From contig NZ_VDMR01000009.1 in assembly GCF_006346315.1 (NCBI RefSeq), positions 1 to 64,000 on the forward strand: 64,000 nt of DNA, given 5' to 3'. Within the stretch, counting starts at the first letter, position 1, and the number at the start of each line of letters is the position of its first letter. Position numbers and translations under genes: made by a program. The notes under the pieces were generated by a model that was given only the letters and a program-made list of their open reading frames with translations, ran no database searches and was not told where the DNA came from. Positions 16,825 through 23,197 of the stretch are shown here, in pieces. This stretch comes from Nocardioides litoris. Its GTDB lineage: Bacteria > Actinomycetota > Actinomycetes > Propionibacteriales > Nocardioidaceae.

Positions 16825-17285
16825 GCGGGATCGAGCTGGGCGGCCCGGCGCCCGACTTCACCCTGCGCGACCAGTTCGGCCAGGACGTCACGCTGTCGTC
16901 GTTCCGGGGCCGCAAGGTCGTGGCGATCCTCTTCTACCCCTTCGCCTTCTCCGGCGTGTGCACCGGCGAGATGTCCGGCATCCGCGACCGGCTCGACGAG
17001 TTCCTGACCTTCCACACCGAGGTGCTCGGCATCTCCTGCGACCCGGTCTACGCCCAGCGGGCGTTCGCCGACCAGGACGGGCTCAACTTCCCGCTGCTGA
17101 GCGACTTCTGGCCGCACGGCGAGGTCGCCCGTTCCTACGGCGTGCTCGACGAGGACCGCGGGGCGCCGCGGCGCTCGTCGTACGTCGTCGACCGCGACGG
17201 CGTGCTGCGCTGGTCGGTGCACAACCCGGGCCCGCAGCCGCGCGACCTGGACGAGCACCTGGCCCGGATGCGCGCCCTTGTCTAG
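16821..17285 (+). CDS. Peroxiredoxin (AhpE/BCP type)
   Basis: 154 residues with a thioredoxin fold and the peroxidatic site P40-F-A-F-S-G-V-C47. A second Cys (GISCDP, about 73) is present but is not at the usual resolving position, so it may work as a one-Cys enzyme reduced by mycoredoxin or thioredoxin, as in the AhpE group. It reduces hydroperoxides in the cytoplasm. GTG 16821 overlaps the upstream stop by four bases, so it is co-translated with the acyl-CoA synthetase. An intrinsic terminator follows at 17363. Confidence 0.92.
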   Translation: MSGIELGGPAPDFTLRDQFGQDVTLSSFRGRKVVAILFYPFAFSGVCTGEMSGIRDRLDEFLTFHTEVLGISCDPVYAQRAFADQDGLNFPLLSDFWPHGEVARSYGVLDEDRGAPRRSSYVVDRDGVLRWSVHNPGPQPRDLDEHLARMRALV

Positions 17286-17324
17286 ACCGATCGGGTGAAT
17301 TCCGGCCGGACCTCGCCGTTCGGC

Positions 17325-17404
17325 TTGCGTCCGACGCCCCACCCGGTAATGTTCGGGTTGTTGAACCGCTGGTGACCCGAGACGCCAGCGGTTCAGCTCT
17401 TTTT
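17325..17404 (+). terminator. Intrinsic terminator with a promoter-like sequence directly before it
   Basis: GAACCGCTGG (17363-17372) pairs perfectly with CCAGCGGTTC (17385-17394) and is followed by CTCTTTTT, a classic terminator for the peroxiredoxin operon. Upstream, TTGCGT (17325-17330) and TAATGT (17347-17352) stand 16 bp apart, a near-consensus promoter that would start transcription almost at the hairpin. The remainder of the gap to 17568 shows nothing clear. Confidence 0.75.
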
Positions 17405-17568
17405 CCGCACCAGTCGCGAGCGTCGCTCGCCGGGCGGAGGACGCCGCGGAGCCCGCACCGGTCACCCCCACGGAAGCCGGCACGGGCTCCGTCGGTGGTT
17501 CGGAGCAGCCCTCGCTCGCGGATGGGTCGGATCGTGGGGCAATTTCGTCGACTCGTCATGATCGGCGC

Positions 17569-17871
17569 ATGACCGAGGACGCACTGCCCCCCGCCTTCAA
17601 CATCACCGTGCCCCCCGAGCACCTCGAGGGCCACTACGCCGACTTCGCGAGCGTGTGGCACAACAACGAGACGTTCATCCTCGACTTCGTCTCGATGAGC
17701 CGACCGCCGCAGCCGACCCGGACCGAGGAGGGCGCCCAGGTCGCCCGCGTCGACGCCCAGGTCGTCACCCGGGTCCGCATCCCCGCCGCCCAGGTGTGGG
17801 AGGTCATGAAGGCCCTGCAGGCGCAGCTGGGGCAGTGGGAGACCGAGAACCCGGACCGCCGGCTGGGTTGA
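17569..17871 (+). CDS. DUF3467 domain protein
   Basis: 100 residues of the DUF3467 family: FNITVPPEHLEGHYADFASVWHN at the N-terminus, FILDFVSMSRPP in the middle and RIPAAQVWEVMKALQAQL near the C-terminus. It is a small predicted alpha/beta protein without transmembrane segments. The biochemical role of the family is not known. It stands alone, just ahead of a tRNA gene on the opposite strand. Confidence 0.85.
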   Translation: MTEDALPPAFNITVPPEHLEGHYADFASVWHNNETFILDFVSMSRPPQPTRTEEGAQVARVDAQVVTRVRIPAAQVWEVMKALQAQLGQWETENPDRRLG

Positions 17872-17881
17872 GGGCGGCTGG

Positions 17882-17953
17882 TGGGCGCGGAGGGGATCGA
17901 ACCCCCGACCACTTCGTTGTAAGCGAAGCGCTCTACCGCTGAGCTACACGCCC
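17882..17953 (-). tRNA. tRNA-Val (anticodon UAC)
   Basis: On the minus strand the acceptor GGGCGTG pairs with CGCGCCC. The D-arm is GCTC..GAGC, the anticodon stem CTTCG/CGAAG encloses CTTACAA (anticodon TAC), and the T-arm GGGGGTTCGATCCCC is complete. The 3' CCA is encoded at 17879-17881. All four arms are intact. Confidence 0.97.
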
Positions 17954-17996
17954 GCGGACGGCAGCCTACAAGCGGCCGCGGACGCCCGGGCGGGGG

Positions 17997-18040
17997 CCAT
18001 GAGAGGGCTCTCACCGCGACCTCACGGTGGGCTCACCGCG
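17997..18040 (+). promoter_or_regulatory. Palindrome plus phased CTCAC repeats ahead of an Asp-rich protein gene
   Basis: TGAGAGGGCTCTCA (18000-18013) is a perfect palindrome around GG. From inside it, CTCAC recurs at 18010, 18021 and 18032, exactly 11 bp apart, as in direct-repeat sites of OmpR/PhoB-type regulators. It is 60-100 nt upstream of ATG 18100. The same arrangement occurs at 23093-23120 ahead of the operon that encodes an OmpR-type regulator. Confidence 0.65.
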
Positions 18041-18099
18041 CGGCGGTTGAGTTCTCGTCATCGGGTCGCAGGACGCGGCCCCCGACGGGAGGACCCACC

Positions 18100-18531
18100 A
18101 TGAAGCGCAGCACCCTCGCCACCGCCCTCACCACCGGCACCCTCGGCCTCGCCGGGCTGGTCGCCGCCAGCGCCCTCGCGATCCCGGGCGCCTCGGTCGC
18201 CAGCCCCAGCGAGGACCGCTGGACCAAGCGCGACGAGGACACCCCCGACGTCGTGCTCGTCGCCGATGACGACGACGACGACACCAATGCCCGCGACGAG
18301 GACACCCGCACCCGCGACCAGCAGACCCGCACGCGTGACACCCGCAGCCGCGGCGACGTCGGCGCCGACACCCGCAGCAACGACAACACCGGCACCGGCG
18401 ACCGCACCGGCCGCGACGACAGCCGCGACCGCCGGGTGAAGGACTGGACGCAGGACGGCCCGGGCGCGCAGAAGCGCGACTGGTCGGTCAACAAGACCAA
18501 CGACCGCTCGCGCAACAACACCCGCCGCTGA
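18100..18531 (+). CDS. Exported Asp/Arg/Thr-rich low-complexity protein
   Basis: 143 residues. A signal peptide (MKRSTLATALTTGTLGLAGL, then Ala-rich to about residue 34) is followed by a highly charged, probably disordered mature part: ADDDDDDT, then many TRTRD/DTRSR-like repeats and DRTGRDDSRDRR. There are no cysteines and no known domain. GGGAGG is seven nt before ATG 18100. It leads a putative operon with the Ser/Thr kinase 47 nt downstream and shares an upstream operator with the two-component operon at 19476-23057. Confidence 0.8.
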   Translation: MKRSTLATALTTGTLGLAGLVAASALAIPGASVASPSEDRWTKRDEDTPDVVLVADDDDDDTNARDEDTRTRDQQTRTRDTRSRGDVGADTRSNDNTGTGDRTGRDDSRDRRVKDWTQDGPGAQKRDWSVNKTNDRSRNNTRR

Positions 18532-18578
18532 CCTCGAGACCTCCGTCCACCCGACGCGACCCGAGAGAGGGACACACC

Positions 18579-19457
18579 GTGAGCGCTGCCGCCTCCTGGC
18601 GCCTGCGCGAGGGAGACGAGATCGCCCCCGAGCTGACCGCGATGCGGCTGCTCGGGGGCGGCTCGGCCTACGAGGCCTACCTCGCCTTCGACGACGTGAC
18701 CCTGGCCCCGGTCGTGGTCAAGGTCGTCCGCCCCGACCAGGTCGACGACGACCGCAGCCTGCGGGGCCTGGCCCGCGAGGTCGAGTCCCTCGAGCGGGCG
18801 CGGCACCCCGTCGTCGTACGGCTGCTGCGGCACGCGACCGACGGCGACCGCCCGCACGTCGTGCTGGAGAACGTCGACGGGCCGCGCCTGTCGAGCCTGG
18901 TACGTCGGCACGGACGGCTCTCGCAGCAGCAGTACCTGCCGCTGGCGGTCGACATCGCCTCGGCCCTGCACTTCTTCCGCCGCGTCGACCTGTGCCACCT
19001 CGACGTGAAGCCGAGCAACGTGATCATGGGGGCGCCGGCGCGGCTCATCGACCTGTCGGTGGCCCGCACGTCGGCAGAGGCCGCGGCGCTGACCGCGCAG
19101 ATCGGCACCGACTTCTACATGGCACCCGAGCAGGCCGCGCCCGGCGAGGTCGGCGTGCCCGGTCACGCCAGCGACGTGTGGGGGCTCGGCGCGACGCTGT
19201 TCCACGCCGTCGCGGGCTACCGGCCCTTCGACGAGGGTGACCCCGACGCCGCCGACCTCGACGACCGGTTCCCGCAGCTCGTCGACCCGCCGTACGAGCT
19301 GCCCGACGACGTGCCGCCGGCCGTGGCCTCGACGGTCCTGGCGATGCTCGAGCCGCGCGCCGAGGACCGTCCCGAGCCCCGGGAGGTCGCCGACGCCCTC
19401 GAGCCCGTGCTGGACGCCCAGCCCGAGGTCCGGCTGACCTTCAAGGTCGGTCGCTAG
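18579..19457 (+). CDS. Soluble Ser/Thr protein kinase with a divergent DFG motif
   Basis: 292 residues, almost entirely a Hanks-type kinase domain. The ATP-binding Lys48 (VVVKVV), catalytic loop HLDVKPSN (Asp142, Asn147), DLS in place of DFG (Asp158) and activation-segment end FYMAPEQ are present. The glycine loop LLGGGSAYEA lacks the standard third Gly spacing. No transmembrane or sensor domain follows, unlike PknB-type kinases, so any signal must come from a partner. GTG 18579 follows GAGAGG. Its substrate is unknown; the operon context suggests a link with the exported Asp-rich protein and the convergent two-component operon. Confidence 0.88.
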   Translation: MSAAASWRLREGDEIAPELTAMRLLGGGSAYEAYLAFDDVTLAPVVVKVVRPDQVDDDRSLRGLAREVESLERARHPVVVRLLRHATDGDRPHVVLENVDGPRLSSLVRRHGRLSQQQYLPLAVDIASALHFFRRVDLCHLDVKPSNVIMGAPARLIDLSVARTSAEAAALTAQIGTDFYMAPEQAAPGEVGVPGHASDVWGLGATLFHAVAGYRPFDEGDPDAADLDDRFPQLVDPPYELPDDVPPAVASTVLAMLEPRAEDRPEPREVADALEPVLDAQPEVRLTFKVGR

Positions 19458-19475
19458 CCCTCGTGGCCGCAGCGG

Positions 19476-20567
19476 TCAGGGGGCCAGCGCGGCCACGACC
19501 AGCAGCAGGAGCATGAGCAAGGCCACGGTGCCCAGGACCCACTGCTGCTGGGGGACCTCGGCCGCGCGGGCCCGCAGGACGGCCAGCCGGTCCTGGAGCG
19601 TGGGACCGGACGGCTGGGGGGCCTCCGGCTCGGGCTCGGCCGCGGCCGGTGCCGGTGCCGGCGACGGTGGGGGCTCGGCGGGCGCCGGGGGCCGCACCAC
19701 GGGAGCGGGCCGCATCCGCACCCGGGTGCGCTCCGGCGCGGGCGGCGTGGCGGCGGCGATGGGCACCGTCGGCGGGGGAGCCGGCTCCTCGAGGGCGACG
19801 GCCACCGCGGCGGCGTTGGGCCGGTGGGCGGGCTCCAGCTCGGTCATCGCGAGCAGCAGGTCGCGCACCGCCGGGGGCAGGTCGGCCGGCACCTCGGGCC
19901 GCCGGGAGAGCCGCGCGAACGCGGCCTCGGCCGGGTGGCCGGGGTACTCCCGCCGCCCGGTGAGCGCCTCCAGCAGCGTGAGCCCCAGGGCGTAGACGTC
20001 GGCGGCGCCCGCGACGGGGGCACCGCGCACCTGCTCCGGCGAGATGTACGCCGCCGTGCCGACCGCGTGGCCGGTCCGCGTGTGGCGGGCCAGGTCACCG
20101 ATGATGCGGGCGATGCCGAAGTCGGCGAGCTTGACCGCGCCGTCGGTGCGCAGCAGGACGTTGCCGGGCTTGACGTCGCGGTGCACGACGCCGGCCGCGT
20201 GCACGTGGGCGAGGGCCTCGGCCACGGCACGGCCGATGGGCCGCACCCGCCCCAGCGGCAGCGGCCCGTGGTCGAGGGCGCGCGCCAGGCTGGGGCCGGT
20301 GACCAGCTCGAGCACGAGGAAGGGCCGGTCGGCGGTCTCGGTCAGGCCGGCGTCGAGCACCGTGACCAGGCCGGGGTGGGACAGCGCGGCCAGCGTGCGC
20401 GCCTCGGACTCGAACCGGGCGCGGTCGGTGTGGTCGACCGCGCTGTCGCGGAGCAGCTTGACGGCGACCCGGCGGCCCAGACGGGTGTCGGTGGCGGCGT
20501 GCACGTCGGCCAGGCCGCCGCGGCCGAGGAGCTCCCCGAGCTCGTAGCGGTCGTGCAGGAGCGTCAT
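19476..20567 (-). CDS. Ser/Thr protein kinase with a C-terminal membrane anchor
   Basis: 363 residues: kinase domain 1-255 with Lys37, catalytic HRDVKPGN (Asp131), DFG 149-151 and AYISPEQ; then a Pro/Ala-rich linker of about 80 residues; and a single hydrophobic helix at the extreme C-terminus (WVLGTVALLMLLLLVVAALA). There is no extracellular sensor. Its ATG overlaps the stop of the response regulator by four bases (ATGA), so it is the last gene of a histidine kinase/response regulator operon, an uncommon union of the two phosphorylation systems. Confidence 0.92.
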   Translation of the reverse strand: MTLLHDRYELGELLGRGGLADVHAATDTRLGRRVAVKLLRDSAVDHTDRARFESEARTLAALSHPGLVTVLDAGLTETADRPFLVLELVTGPSLARALDHGPLPLGRVRPIGRAVAEALAHVHAAGVVHRDVKPGNVLLRTDGAVKLADFGIARIIGDLARHTRTGHAVGTAAYISPEQVRGAPVAGAADVYALGLTLLEALTGRREYPGHPAEAAFARLSRRPEVPADLPPAVRDLLLAMTELEPAHRPNAAAVAVALEEPAPPPTVPIAAATPPAPERTRVRMRPAPVVRPPAPAEPPPSPAPAPAAAEPEPEAPQPSGPTLQDRLAVLRARAAEVPQQQWVLGTVALLMLLLLVVAALAP

Positions 20568-21232
20568 GGGTTGAAGCGATATCCCATGCCGCGCACGGTG
20601 GCAATCGTGTGGGCCCCGAACTTCTTGCGCAGGTAGCCCACGTACACGTCGACGACGTTGGAGCCCGGGTCGAAGTCGAGCCGCCAGACGTGGTCGAGCA
20701 GCTGCTCGCGGGAGAGCACGTTGCCGGCGTTCAGCATGAACGTCTCGGCCAGGGTGAACTCGCGTGCCGACAGGTCGATCTCGCGCCCGTCGACCGTGGC
20801 CCGGCGGGTGCGCAGGTCGAGGCGCACGCCGCCGACCTCGAGCGCGTCCTGGGGCGGACCCTGCTGGTCGGACTGCTGGCGCAGGCGCAGCCGGATGCGG
20901 GCGAGCAGCTCGGCGAACCGGAAGGGCTTGGGCATGTAGTCGTCGGCGCCGCCCTCCAGGGCGGTGACCGTGTCGCTCACCGAGTCGCGGGCCGTCAGCA
21001 CGATCACCGGGACCGAGGAGCCGCCCTCGCGCAGGCGCTCGAGGACGGCGTACCCGTCGATGCCGGGCAGGCCGATGTCGAGCACGACGAGGTCGTGGTT
21101 GCCGCTGAGGGCCTCGTGGAGGCCGCTCACGCCGTCGGTCACGACGGTCGCGTTGTGCCCCTCCGCGCGCAGCCCCTTGGCCACGAAGGAGGAGATGCGG
21201 TCCTCGTCCTCGACGATGAGGATGCGGGCCAT
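20564..21232 (-). CDS. OmpR-family response regulator
   Basis: 222 residues. The receiver domain 1-115 has acidic pocket EDED, phospho-acceptor Asp52 (VVLDIGLPG), Thr in LTARD and Lys in PKPF. The winged-helix DNA-binding domain 125-222 ends GYLRKKFG...TVRGMGYRF. It is predicted to be phosphorylated by the histidine kinase encoded three bases upstream. Direct repeats of CTCTCA type at both ends of the module are the likely binding sites. Confidence 0.95.
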   Translation of the reverse strand: MARILIVEDEDRISSFVAKGLRAEGHNATVVTDGVSGLHEALSGNHDLVVLDIGLPGIDGYAVLERLREGGSSVPVIVLTARDSVSDTVTALEGGADDYMPKPFRFAELLARIRLRLRQQSDQQGPPQDALEVGGVRLDLRTRRATVDGREIDLSAREFTLAETFMLNAGNVLSREQLLDHVWRLDFDPGSNVVDVYVGYLRKKFGAHTIATVRGMGYRFNP

Positions 21233-21235
21233 GGG

Positions 21236-22732
21236 TCAGACCTCCTGGGGTGTGGTCGGCGGGTTGGCCGGCGGATTCGTCGGGCGCAGGGGGAGGGACA
21301 GCACGAAGCGCGCCCCGTCGGCGTAGGCGTCGTCGAGCCACACCGCGCCCCCGTGGGCGCGGGCGATGCCGGTGACGATGGTCAGGCCGAGGCCGAAGCC
21401 GTCGGGGTCGACCTCGCCTGCGCGGGCGCCGCGGCCGAAGCGCTCGAAGATGCGGTCGCGGTCGGCCGGGTCGACGCCGGGGCCGGTGTCACGCACCCAC
21501 AGCAGCACCTGGTGGTCGACGGTGGCCGAGCCGAGGGCGACGAGGTCACCGGGGCGGGTGTGCTTGACGGCGTTGTGGGCGAGCTGCAGCAGGGCCTGGG
21601 TGAGCCGCTGCGGGTCGCCGGGGACGACGACCTCGGCCGCCTCGTCGACGGCCCAGTGCCGGTCGCCGAGGCCCCCGGCCTTGGCCGCCACCGACTCGGT
21701 GAGCTCGGCGACGTCGACCTCGGCCGTGGCGAGGAACCCCGGCCGCTCGGTCTTGGCGAGCAGGATCAGGTCCTCGACCAGCCGCGACATCCGGTCGACC
21801 TCGTCGAGGAGCATGGTGCGGGTCTCGTCGACCTCGCGCGGGTCACCCGCGTCGAGCAGCTCGAGGTGGCCCTGCAGGATCGTCAGCGGCGTGCGGAGCT
21901 CGTGGCCGGCGTCGTCGAGCAGCTGGCGCTGGGCCACGAAGGCCGCCTCGAGCCGGTCGAGCATGCCGTTGAAGGTGCGGGTGAGGGCAGTGATGTCGTC
22001 GTTGCCGGTCAGCGGCAGGCGCCGGGACAGGTCGGTCTCGGTGATCTCCTCGGCCGTCGTGCGCACGTCGCGCAGCGGTCGCAGGAGCCGACCGGCCTGG
22101 GCGAAGGCGGCCGCGGTGATGACGAGCAGCGCGAGCAGGGCCACCACGACGTAGGTGCGCATGGTGTCGACGAGGTCGGCGCGGTCGATGTCGAGGTACT
22201 TGACCACGACCAGCGCGCCCTGCTGGCCCCCGACCGTCGCCCGCTGCGAGCTCAGGAGCAGCTCGCCGCGCTGCGGGTCGTCGAGCCGTCTCGTGCCGCC
22301 GTCCCGGACGAGGGGCAGGGCGGCCGCCTCGAAGGCGGGGTCGAGGGTGAGCGCGCGGGCGTCGCGGCCGTTGCCCAGCCGCTCGTCGGCGACGAAGCCG
22401 ATGAGCGCCTCGTCGTTGTCGGGCACGTTGCGCTGCAGGAAGATCTGCAGCGTGGCCTCCAGGTCGGGCCCGACCCCGGCCGACCCGGTGCCGAGCTGCT
22501 TGGCGAACTCGTCGAGCTCCTGCTGGGCGCCCTGCATGCTCCGGTCGTCGAGCCGGCGCAGCTCGATGAGGTAGACGCTCGCCCCCGCCAGGGTCAGGCC
22601 GACGGCGACCAGCACCGCGACCGTGACGGTGATGCGGACCCGGACCGAGAAGGCCCGCCCGCGGGGCGGGCGCTCAGTCGTCGCCGTCGTCGTCCCCGTC
22701 GTCATCGCCCCGGTCGTCGTCCCCGTCGTCAT
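21236..22732 (-). CDS. Two-component sensor histidine kinase
   Basis: About 498 residues. First membrane helix about 35-55, extracytoplasmic domain about 56-195, second helix about 200-220 (VVVALLALLVITAAAFAQA), HAMP about 222-275, dimerisation domain with phospho-acceptor His in DDAGHELRTPL (about 286), and HATPase with N (LAHNAVKH), DTGPGV and GFGLGL boxes. The start is uncertain: ATG 22732 and ATG 22705 both overlap the end of the upstream acidic-protein gene. The signal is unknown; the acidic exported neighbour may be part of sensing. Confidence 0.93.
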   Translation of the reverse strand: MTTGTTTGAMTTGTTTATTERPPRGRAFSVRVRITVTVAVLVAVGLTLAGASVYLIELRRLDDRSMQGAQQELDEFAKQLGTGSAGVGPDLEATLQIFLQRNVPDNDEALIGFVADERLGNGRDARALTLDPAFEAAALPLVRDGGTRRLDDPQRGELLLSSQRATVGGQQGALVVVKYLDIDRADLVDTMRTYVVVALLALLVITAAAFAQAGRLLRPLRDVRTTAEEITETDLSRRLPLTGNDDITALTRTFNGMLDRLEAAFVAQRQLLDDAGHELRTPLTILQGHLELLDAGDPREVDETRTMLLDEVDRMSRLVEDLILLAKTERPGFLATAEVDVAELTESVAAKAGGLGDRHWAVDEAAEVVVPGDPQRLTQALLQLAHNAVKHTRPGDLVALGSATVDHQVLLWVRDTGPGVDPADRDRIFERFGRGARAGEVDPDGFGLGLTIVTGIARAHGGAVWLDDAYADGARFVLSLPLRPTNPPANPPTTPQEV

Positions 22733-23057
22733 CGTCCCGGTCGTCCCGGTCGTCCCGGTCGTCCCGGTCGTCCCGTCCGTCGTCCCGGTCGTCGAGGTCC
22801 GGCACCACCGGCGTCACCGAGGTGAACGGCGTGCCCGGCGTCCGCGACGGCGGCGCAGCCGGGCTGGTGGGCGAGGTGGGCGAGGTGGGCGAGGTGGGCG
22901 AGGCCGGGTCGGACGTGGGCGCGGGGGAGGTGGGCACCACGATGCCGGGCCGGGGCGGCGGGGAGTCGGCGACGGAGGTCAGCACGGTGCCCGCGACGAA
23001 ACCACCCACCGGCAGCGCGATGGCTGCGAGTGCGATGGTCTGCCACCTGGTCAGCAT
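22674..23057 (-). CDS. Membrane-anchored or exported protein with an Asp/Arg tail
   Basis: 127 residues. An N-terminal hydrophobic helix (WQTIALAAIALPVGGFVAG) is followed by a Pro/Thr/Ser linker with TSPTSP repeats and a C-terminal tail made almost only of Asp with DDRDD repeats and DDDGDD. There are no Cys or known domains. Start ATG 23057 is used; GTG 23066 is possible. It is the first gene of the operon with the histidine kinase (overlap of 31-58 nt), regulator and kinase. The polyacidic tail could bind cations or basic peptides; this is inference. Confidence 0.75.
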   Translation of the reverse strand: MLTRWQTIALAAIALPVGGFVAGTVLTSVADSPPPRPGIVVPTSPAPTSDPASPTSPTSPTSPTSPAAPPSRTPGTPFTSVTPVVPDLDDRDDGRDDRDDRDDRDDRDDDDGDDDRGDDDGDDDGDD

Positions 23058-23092
23058 GTCGCACACGATCCTGCCCGAGCATGGACTGGGGG

Positions 23093-23120
23093 TGAGAGGG
23101 CCATGAGAGGACTCTCATGG
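23093..23120 (-). promoter_or_regulatory. Palindrome and direct repeats ahead of the two-component operon
   Basis: CCATGAGAGGACTCTCATGG (23101-23120) is a perfect 9+2+9 palindrome. Adjoining TGAGAG copies start at 23093 and 23104, 11 bp apart; read towards the minus-strand operon they form CTCTCA direct repeats like those at 18008-18040. The site lies 36-63 nt before ATG 23057, so autoregulation by the encoded response regulator is likely. Confidence 0.65.
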
Positions 23121-23149
23121 CGGGGTGGGGCGGGCTCGGTGTCCGTCAC

Positions 23150-23167
23150 TACAGTGACCGGGGTCAC
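23150..23167 (+). promoter_or_regulatory. -10 box overlapped by an operator-like palindrome
   Basis: TACAGT (23150-23155) fits a -10 box for the acyl-CoA synthetase at 23198. It is overlapped by GTGACCGGGGTCAC (23154-23167), a perfect palindrome around GG placed where a repressor would block initiation. Confidence 0.45.
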
Positions 23168-23197
23168 CCGGCCCACCCCGGCTCCCAGGAGGTTCCC

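Noticed and set aside
22674..22760. DNA repeat of GACGACCGG/GTCGTCCCG type as a mobile element
   Set aside because: It is explained as codon repetition for the Asp/Arg tail of the exported protein.
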